From Bacteroidota bacterium (GTDB lineage Bacteria; Bacteroidota; Bacteroidia; AKYH767-A; OLB10): a DNA stretch of 64,000 nucleotides. The stretch covers positions 372,001-436,000 of the forward strand of contig JADKJB010000003.1 in the NCBI GenBank assembly GCA_016722525.1, in the 5' to 3' direction. A program made the translations under genes and the position numbers. Below are positions 57,485 through 64,000 of this stretch, piece by piece. The notes under the pieces are model-generated. The model was given only the letters and a program-made list of their open reading frames with translations. It had not been told where the DNA came from and searched no databases. Numbering within the stretch: the stretch's first letter is position 1; each line of letters starts with the position of its first letter.

Positions 57485-58227
57485 TTCAGTTGAACCATAT
57501 TCATAAGTATTTTTTTAAAGATGCAGCTAATGAAGTGCATGCTTTGAATGATCTTTCGTTTGAAGTTCCTGCGGGCCAATTCCTGGTGCTTCTCGGTTCT
57601 AACGGTTCCGGTAAATCAACACTTTTAAATTGTATCGGGGGAAGTGTGCTTCCAAACGAAGGGCAAGTATTAATTGATCAAACAGATGTTTCCGGTTTAC
57701 GGGAAGATCAAAGGAGTAAATGGATTTCACGTGTATTTCAAAACCCGTTAACAGGTACCGCTTCTGATTTAACCGTGATAGAAAATTTTCGACTTGCATC
57801 TCTAAGAACACGTTCTAAATCGTTTCGTATTGGTATAGATAGCAAGTTCCGTAGCTTAATTAAGGAGCAAATTACACAATTAAATTTGGGATTGGAAAAT
57901 AAACTCGATCAACCTATTGGTGGTTTGTCGGGCGGACAGCGGCAGTCATTAACGCTATTGATGGCTGTAATGGATACCTCCAAAATTCTATTGTTGGACG
58001 AACCTGCTTCTGCACTTGATCCGCGCACTGCGGAATTAATTATGCAACTTGCTGAAAAGTTAATTAAGCAGTACCAACTCACGGCTATTCTGGTAACTCA
58101 TAATCTTAAAGAAGCCGTAACGTATGGTGACAGAGTTATAATAATGCGTGAAGGAAAAATTTCGCATGATTTAAACAAAACAGGATCACCACAATTATCG
58201 ATGACGCAGCTGCTGGATCTTTTTTAA
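57481..58227 (+). CDS. ABC transporter ATP-binding protein
   Basis: A 248-residue ATPase with all expected motifs: Walker A VLLGSNGSGKSTLLN, Q-loop ISRVFQNP, signature GGLSGGQRQSLTLLM, Walker B ILLLDEPASALD, and the H-loop VTHNLKEA. It energises the permease encoded just upstream (4-bp overlap, ATGA). It is followed by a long non-coding gap. Confidence 0.94.
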   Translation: MIQLNHIHKYFFKDAANEVHALNDLSFEVPAGQFLVLLGSNGSGKSTLLNCIGGSVLPNEGQVLIDQTDVSGLREDQRSKWISRVFQNPLTGTASDLTVIENFRLASLRTRSKSFRIGIDSKFRSLIKEQITQLNLGLENKLDQPIGGLSGGQRQSLTLLMAVMDTSKILLLDEPASALDPRTAELIMQLAEKLIKQYQLTAILVTHNLKEAVTYGDRVIIMREGKISHDLNKTGSPQLSMTQLLDLF

Positions 58228-58552
58228 TTTCAATTTTGATCTGGTAATTTCAATTTTTTTCATTGACATGCATGCAACTAGTTAATCATGGAGTATGTTG
58301 AAGTAAGGTCCATTCAGTTTAAATACAAAATGGAAAAGGAACACTTTTTTCAATGCTACTTTGCAGGATTTTCAAGTTGCTTTCAAGTTGTTGAAATTGA
58401 ATAATATACAATTATTTATCGGGTTTAAAATTAATTTAGAAAAATGTCGTTTTATAAAGGAGGCTCAACAATTGGGCAGGAAAGCATTCCAATGTGTTAA
58501 CTTATTGAATTGCAGTAATGTTACAGATTGCTACAGCTTTAAAAAACAGGTA
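58228..58552. other. Non-coding gap between the ABC importer and dsbD
   Basis: AT-rich DNA with no convincing gene. A 74-codon frame at 58361-58585 has no start signal or family pattern, is lysine- and isoleucine-rich, and overlaps the dsbD promoter. No terminator hairpin is clear after the ABC genes. A short repeated word, TTTCAAGTTG, occurs around 58370-58395. Confidence 0.5.
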
Positions 58553-58584
58553 TTTGCCATAAACCGCATTAATCATTACTTTTG
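58553..58584 (+). promoter_or_regulatory. Bacteroidota-type promoter of dsbD
   Basis: TTTG (58553-58556), a 20-bp spacer and TACTTTTG (58577-58584) match the sigma-ABfr consensus exactly. Transcription would start near 58588, about 20 bases before the dsbD ATG at 58609. Confidence 0.8.
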
Positions 58585-58608
58585 ACGTTCAGTAGATCCA
58601 ATTTGCTT

Positions 58609-60633
58609 ATGATTCGCAATATAGTATTGATATTCATTATTTTATTCTGGAGTTCCGTTTTTAGCATTGGATCTGTTTCTGCGCCTGTAGGTGCATTACC
58701 TGAAGCACCGGCTCCAACCCCGCAAATTTTGCAACCGGTAAAATGGAGTTACAAAGCAGAGCAATCAAACGCCGGAGAAGCTATTTTAATTCTGACTGCA
58801 ACCATTGAAAAGGGATGGCACTTATATTCTCAGGATATTGCTGATGGAGGACCAATAAAAACAACTTTCACATTTGCATCAAATCCCAACTTTGAATTAG
58901 TAGGAACCCCTGCAGAGGGTATTTTGCAACCAAGCGGTTTTAAACAAAAAATTAAATTAAAATCAAAAAAATCATTCACCATTAGTGGCGGTGTTGAATT
59001 CATGGTTTGCGATGATGAAAAATGTTTGCCACCTGAATTAGTTGAATTTAAAATTAATATTAAAGGTGAGACTGCTTCTGAGGAGCCTGCTTCTAAAACC
59101 GAAACCGAAGTCGCACAGGTTCCCTCTCCAATTGATTCTATTCCTCCAAATCCGAATTTGGTGCCTCCCGATTCTGTTCCTGAACAACTGGTAGTTCAAG
59201 GAGAAAGCCCCATTGTTGAGTTGGAACCTGGTTGTGGGGAATTAAAAGATGAACTTCATATTGATTCTATTTGGGGAATTTTTATTGGGGGTATTTTAGG
59301 AGGGCTTTTGGCTTTATTAACACCTTGTGTTTTTCCAATGATTCCAATGACTGTGAGTTTTTTTACCAAGCAGAGTGGCTCACGAAAAAAAGGAATGATC
59401 AATGCCATGATTTATGCCATTTCAATAATTGTAATTTATGTGGCATTAGGATTTCTGGTAACTGTAACACTTGGATCCGATGCTTTGAATGAGATGGCAA
59501 GTAATTCATTTTCAACCTAGCCTTCTTTATCATTTTGTAGTTTTTGCTGTTTCATTTTTTGGAGCATTTGAAATTGTATTACCTTCCTGGATAGTAAATA
59601 AGGCGGATCAGGCATCTGATAAAGGTGGATTGATTGGGATATTTTTTATGGCCTTTACCTTATCGCTCGTATCATTTTCCTGTACCGGTCCTATAATAGG
59701 AACGTTGCTGGTGGAAGCAGCTCACGGACGAAGTTACCTTGGCCCGTTAGCCGGAATGACAGGATTCTCAGTGGCACTGGCCTTGCCTTTTGCATTGTTC
59801 GCTGCCTTCCCTTCCTGGCTCAGCTCCTTGCCTAAATCAGGAGGATGGCTCAATTCAGTGAAGGTGACATTGGGCTTTTTGGAACTGGCACTTGCATTGA
59901 AATTTTTGTCTAATGTAGATCTGGCATATCATTGGGGATTTCTTAAACGTGAGGTGTTCATTTCTTTATGGGTCATTATTTTCGGTATGCTCGGATTTTA
60001 TCTGTTAGGGAAATTAAAGTTCTCCCATGACAGCGATGTAAAACATATATCCGTTCCCCGTTTGATATTTGCAATCATTACTTTGTCTTTTACGCTTTAT
60101 TTAGTGCCCGGAATATGGGGTGCTCCTTTACGGATGATCAGTGGATTTCCTCCACCTGAGTTTTATAAAGAATGGGTAGATCCTAAATCTTCTGATTGCC
60201 CTCACGATCTTACCTGCTTTAAAGATTATGAAGAAGGAATGGAATATGCTAAAAAGCAAAATAAGCCGGTGATGCTTGATTTTACCGGTTGGAGTTGTGT
60301 GAATTGTCGCAAAATGGAAGATAATGTTTGGTCCAATCCCAAAGTTCTAAAGCGATTGTCGGAAGATTATATTATCATTTCTTTGTATGTGGATGATAAA
60401 ACTGCATTACCCGAAAACGAACAGTTTGTTTCTTCTTCAGGTAAAAAAATAAGAACTACCGGAAACAAATGGAGCGACATGCAGCGCACCCAGTATGCTA
60501 CCAATTCGCAGCCTTATTATGTTTTATTGGATAATCAGGGCAAAATCCTTGCGCAACCAGAGGTTATACACCTGAGGTGGAGACGTATGTTAAGTTTCTG
60601 GATGAGGGTATTTGCAGATATGTGAAAAGATGA
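58609..60633 (+). CDS. dsbD: Thiol:disulfide interchange protein DsbD (three frame breaks)
   Basis: DsbD carries electrons from cytoplasmic thioredoxin to periplasmic proteins. The N-terminus has a signal peptide (start at MIRNIVLIF, 58609) and an alpha domain (WHLYSQDIADGGPIKTTF, VCDDEKCLPPELVEF). The membrane domain has the first redox cysteine in LLALLTPCVFPMIPMTVSFF and the second in VSFSCTGPIIGTLLVEA. The C-terminal thioredoxin-like domain has the active site DFTGWSCVNCRKME. Missing T's near 59511 and 59536 break the membrane part (repaired reading SNSFFNLAFFIIFVVFAV). One missing A near 60564 hides the end QPRGYTPEVETYVKFLDEGI. The repaired stop is at 60631-60633. Confidence 0.9.
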
Positions 60634-60699
60634 TTTTTGATGATGCGTTTTTATATCGTGCAACCAGCACCCTAAATCCAAAATCGTATATCAATTAGA

Positions 60700-61275
60700 A
60701 TGAATTTAATTAAAAACGAGTTTCTGGAAGCACAAAAAGTTTTGGAGGAATTTATTTCTTCTGAAATTAATTTTGAAAAAATTGCACACGCATCTGATTT
60801 GATAGTGGAGGCATTTAACAACGGCAATAAAATTATTTCTTGTGGTAACGGTGGTAGTATGTGTGATGCTATGCATTTTGCTGAGGAGCTATCAGGTCGT
60901 TTTCGTGAAAACAGACCTGCATTAGCTGCCATGGCCATTTCGGATTCATCTTACATCAGCTGTGTTGCCAACGACTACGGTTACGACCAGGTTTTTTCCC
61001 GCTATCTGGAAGCATTCGGTAAACAGAACGACGTGTTATTGGCTATCAGCACCAGTGGTAATTCCAAAACTGTAATTAACGCCATTCAGGTTGCCAAGAG
61101 TAAAGGAATGAAAGTAATAGGTCTCACCGGAAAAGACGGTGGTAAAATGGCTTCCCTATGCGATGTTGAAATTCGTGCGCCTCATTCAAAATATGCTGAT
61201 CGTGCACAAGAAATACATATTAAAGTAATTCATTCAATAATTTTGACGGTGGAGCAGCAGCTATTTACTTCATAA
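60700..61275 (+). CDS. gmhA: Phosphoheptose isomerase (GmhA-like SIS protein)
   Basis: GmhA converts sedoheptulose 7-phosphate to heptose 7-phosphate for LPS core or other heptose glycans. The 191-residue SIS-domain protein has IISCGNGGSMCDAMHFAEEL with the phosphate-binding serine, the FRENRPALAAMAISDSSYI segment, ISTSGNSKTVINAI, KVIGLTGKDGGKMASLCD, and RAQEIHIKVIHSIILTVEQ with the active-site histidine/glutamine area. The length and motif order match GmhA. No other heptose genes are adjacent. Confidence 0.88.
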   Translation: MNLIKNEFLEAQKVLEEFISSEINFEKIAHASDLIVEAFNNGNKIISCGNGGSMCDAMHFAEELSGRFRENRPALAAMAISDSSYISCVANDYGYDQVFSRYLEAFGKQNDVLLAISTSGNSKTVINAIQVAKSKGMKVIGLTGKDGGKMASLCDVEIRAPHSKYADRAQEIHIKVIHSIILTVEQQLFTS

Positions 61276-61343
61276 CTCTGCCTGAAAAATAGTGCTTTAA
61301 GTATTTTAAATTAGTTGGTCTCCACTTAATCAACATAAATCCT

Positions 61344-63329
61344 ATGGCACGTAAACGCAGCATTTGTTTGTTTCTATTTTTTCAAATTACTTTTTTAAAT
61401 TATGCAATGGCTCAAATTTTTCCCCAACAGGTAATTAATTCTGCATTGCAAAAACGATCAGATAGTTTGTCAAGATTCCCTCAACCAAATACTTCTACAA
61501 TTCAAGGTGATATCCATTCAGGTGTTAAGCAGTTATTGTCAAGAACGGCTGAATTACTCCATCCGGTTTTAAATCGAACAGATTTTACATCGGCTTCATC
61601 GGCAATTGATACGGTTTTTGTAGGTGCTGTACCCAATGATACACTTGTTATAACAGGAACCTGGTTTAACAACGGCCCAATATTAGTTTTTAATGATGGT
61701 GTATTAATATTTGATACTGCCAACGCCACAATTCTTGGTGATATTTTTGTTTTTCAGGATGGGAAAATGTTTGCAAATAATTCAACCCTGGCTTTTCCTC
61801 AACTTTATTTTTATCAACGATCCTGGATACTTGCTAATAACGGATATGTGGAAGTCAATAACTGTACGCTCGATGTTACCGGATTGTCTCATAATCTTCT
61901 GGCAGTGCATCACTCTCAAATTGTAATGAACAATATTCAGAATTTAGGTTTCACTACTGCCAGTGCTTATGGACAAGCATCCATTGCTATTGATAGCACC
62001 AACCAGGCCGGAGAGTTTATTTTGAATGATAGCGCAAGTTATAGCTTCACGAATGCAAACACTGTTTTGTTATGGCATACTGTTCCTAATAACGCCGTAG
62101 TTGATATTACCTTTCCATCAGCGGGAATCGTTCCAAGTTACAGTTTCAATTCCGGTACTGCAGGAGTATCAGGAATAAACTACGATGTTCAACTTGGTAG
62201 TTGTTCTGATGTCATGTGGGCATTGATGCCGGTGAATGGTTCTGATGTTACTGTGAACGGATCTACCATAAGAGCAATAGGCCTTTGGTTTGAAAGAGGT
62301 GATACAGTGAATGTTTCCGGGTTGGTGAATAATTCATCCTATTCGAGTTTTCTGGCGCCGCTCAATGACAGGGTGCTTCAATTGAATAATTGCTCAGTGC
62401 AAACATGGAGCTTGTATGTTTTTGATAGCTCCAGTATTGCTATCACCGGTTGCATAGTTGGTGAGGTCGGAAGTATGGGACGGTCCTATGTTGTTGCTCA
62501 AGGAGTTTTTTGCGATGGCTCCGGAGGTTATTACTGGACCAATGACACCTCATTTAGTATTGCAATTTCTTCTACCGTTTTCACTAGCATCAGGAGCCAG
62601 GGGTCTGGAATATTTGTGTTTGGTTATGGATCGGTAAATGGCAGTGCTGCCGCTATTGGCAATTCAGTGCTGATTGTAACTCAAAGCAGTTTACCTCAGG
62701 ATCCCATTCCTTATGATAATGGAGTTGCCTGGTTAGTAAATATTAATCCAATTCCAGTTTCGTATGTAAACAGTACTGTTGCTATAAATGGATCGGCATG
62801 GATTGATCAGGGTCCATCAGGAGCTATGATGGATTTCGGTTCTTATGACTTGTACTATTCTACTTCTCTGAATCCAGGTACATGGATACCAATTTCAAGT
62901 GGTAGCACCACAGAGGTTCGCAATGCCTTTTTGGGACAGTGGATTACTACAGGATTAGCTGCAGGAGCTTACAATTTGCGATTAAATACATTTAACAATT
63001 TCGGTGACAGTATTGATGCAGTAAAGCAGGTAACTTTATTGCCTTCGGTTGTAGGATTAAATGAAATAGAGAATGAAAATGTTGTGATTGTTCAACCAAA
63101 TCCAGCGACAGATCAAGTACAAATTTCATTCAATTTGTTAACTGATGATCAAATTTATTTTTCACTATTTGATATAATGGGAAAGCAGTTGATGTCCCGG
63201 AATTATTTTTTAAATTCTGGCAAAAAGATCTGAATATTTCTATTGGTGAGTTCTCCGAAGGAACGTATTTTTATAGATTAAATGGAAAAGAGTTTTCTCA
63301 TTATGGAAAAATTGTTGTAGCAAAATAAT
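61344..63329 (+). CDS. T9SS-secreted surface protein, unknown function (frame break)
   Basis: A protein of about 661 residues with a signal peptide (residues 1-24, RSICLFLFFQITFLNYAMA). The middle has recurring short strands rich in N, S, V, T and I (NAATILGDIFVFQDGKMF-like, VEVNNCTLDVTGLSH, VLQLNNCSVQTWSLYVF, SIAITGCIVGEVG), suggesting a right-handed beta-helix or similar repeat fold. The end is a T9SS type A sorting domain (IVQPNPATDQVQISFN). One missing A at 63223-63228 breaks the last part; repair gives KKDLNISIGEFSEGTYFYRL and the stop at 63327-63329. No enzyme motif was identified. Confidence 0.8.
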
Positions 63330-63462
63330 TGTTTTACAAGGGAACTTGTTAAATCACTTTTACCATTTGATGAGGATATAACTAAGCTGAATATTTTTGT
63401 AAGTTAACAATTCGCCAAAAAAATTTCTGCTGGTTGGAAGGTAGCGCTTCCCCAAAAAAAAT

Positions 63463-63497
63463 AAAAAAAGGACTTCACAACTGAAGTCCTTTTTTTA
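63463..63497. terminator. Bidirectional rho-independent terminator
   Basis: An A-run, the stem AGGACTTCA, loop CAAC, stem TGAAGTCCT and a T7 run (63491-63497). It lies between the plus-strand T9SS gene and the minus-strand gene at the right edge and can serve both. Confidence 0.9.
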
Positions 63498-63520
63498 TTA
63501 CTTGTTTTAGGTTATAAAAC

Positions 63521-64000
63521 TCAATAACTAATGATGGAAACATAAGTATTTCCGTTAACTGTCCAGCTAATTTTAAAGCCATAAGCACAGTTATAAGGAG
63601 TGGGATTTCCATTTTGATCAACACCTAAAATTAAGTTATAATCGGAGTTGGAAAGATGGTGAGTGAGTTGTCCTGCGTTTGGTCGCCACAAGCCACAATA
63701 GGTATTGGATACAAGAGGTACCGTATAATAAGTTGTGAAAATTTGAGCAAAACGGTTAACTCCCCATGAGTCCACATCTGCATAACCGTTCAAAGTAGTG
63801 TCACCATTAACAGTAAAATTAATTTTAGGACTTAATGGACCGGTAGGGTTGTAGCTCCATTGTGTCATTCGGGCACTATTCCATATAGCACCAGCTCCAT
63901 TGTCGTAAGTAACCTGAATATTGAAAGCGCGCTCCTGATATTTAAGAGTAGCGTTACCTAACAAGAAACCAATCCAGTCATTGCCATTAATATTTTTAAG
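63521..64000 (-). CDS. Hypothetical protein, C-terminal part (cut by the window edge)
   Basis: The frame is open from the right edge (LKNINGNDWIGFLLGNATLK onward) and stops at 63521, so about 159 residues are seen and the start lies beyond 64000. The visible part is rich in aromatic and polar residues and beta-strand-like (FNIQVTYDNGAGAIWNSARM, YNPTGPLSPKINFTVNGDTT, NLILGVDQNGNPTPYNCAYG). It looks like a secreted beta-sandwich or lectin-like domain. There is no T9SS tail and no known motif. It ends 24 bases before the shared terminator. Confidence 0.6.
   Translation of the reverse strand, partial: LKNINGNDWIGFLLGNATLKYQERAFNIQVTYDNGAGAIWNSARMTQWSYNPTGPLSPKINFTVNGDTTLNGYADVDSWGVNRFAQIFTTYYTVPLVSNTYCGLWRPNAGQLTHHLSNSDYNLILGVDQNGNPTPYNCAYGFKISWTVNGNTYVSIISY

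Noticed and set aside
58361..58585. A 74-codon frame before dsbD
   Set aside because: It shows no family pattern or start signal, has low-complexity composition, and its end overlaps a well-formed promoter.

Overview
The window is an AT-rich chromosomal segment of a member of the Bacteroidota. Four secreted proteins end in type IX secretion (T9SS) C-terminal sorting domains. Several genes have the phylum-specific promoter words TTTG and TAnnTTTG. IspG is the long form with an extra insert domain, and MoaC is fused to a MoaB/MogA domain. I cannot assign a genus. The DNA carries about 30 breaks in reading frame, mostly single missing bases in short homopolymers, plus two isolated in-frame stops. 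They hit essential genes (ispG, tilS, fhs), so I treat them as probable consensus errors and give full-length spans for the affected genes.

Region by region. 1-12.2 kb, plus strand: a formate/molybdenum block with the end of a TauE/SafE permease, mobA, a MoeB-rhodanese protein, moaE, fhs, fdhD, an NADH-dehydrogenase-like fdhB and fdhA, a four-helix-bundle gene, a moaC-moaB fusion and a DinB-like gene. Several intergenic gaps here are filled with different degenerate repeats that run into the coding ends. 12.2-29.5 kb: an SMR transporter, then mixed housekeeping and surface genes (S41 protease, ferritin, ispG, T9SS proteins, acpP-fabF-rnc, purN, a small outer-membrane protein). 29.7-48.0 kb, minus strand: a 15-gene capsule/exopolysaccharide operon starting with a Wzc-type kinase and including an ABC exporter, a Wzy-like polymerase, glycosyltransferases and sugar-modifying enzymes. 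Divergent from it are gmd and fcl, which make GDP-L-fucose. 50.4-61.3 kb, plus strand: pabB, tilS, lemA with two TPM-domain genes, a three-gene ABC importer, dsbD and gmhA. 61.3-64 kb: a T9SS surface protein and a cut-off gene.

How the genes work together: Mo cofactor synthesis (MoaC, MoaE, MoeB, MobA) and FdhD mature a cysteine-type, NAD-linked formate dehydrogenase (FdhA/FdhB), while Fhs offers the competing assimilation of formate into folate. The polysaccharide operon has a polymerase, co-polymerase and candidate ABC flippase, but no Wzx, Wza or initiating sugar-phosphate transferase inside the window. The least explained features are the repeat-filled intergenic regions around the formate genes, the repeat-bracketed four-helix-bundle gene, and three genes whose -7 promoter word lies only 4-6 bases before the ATG.
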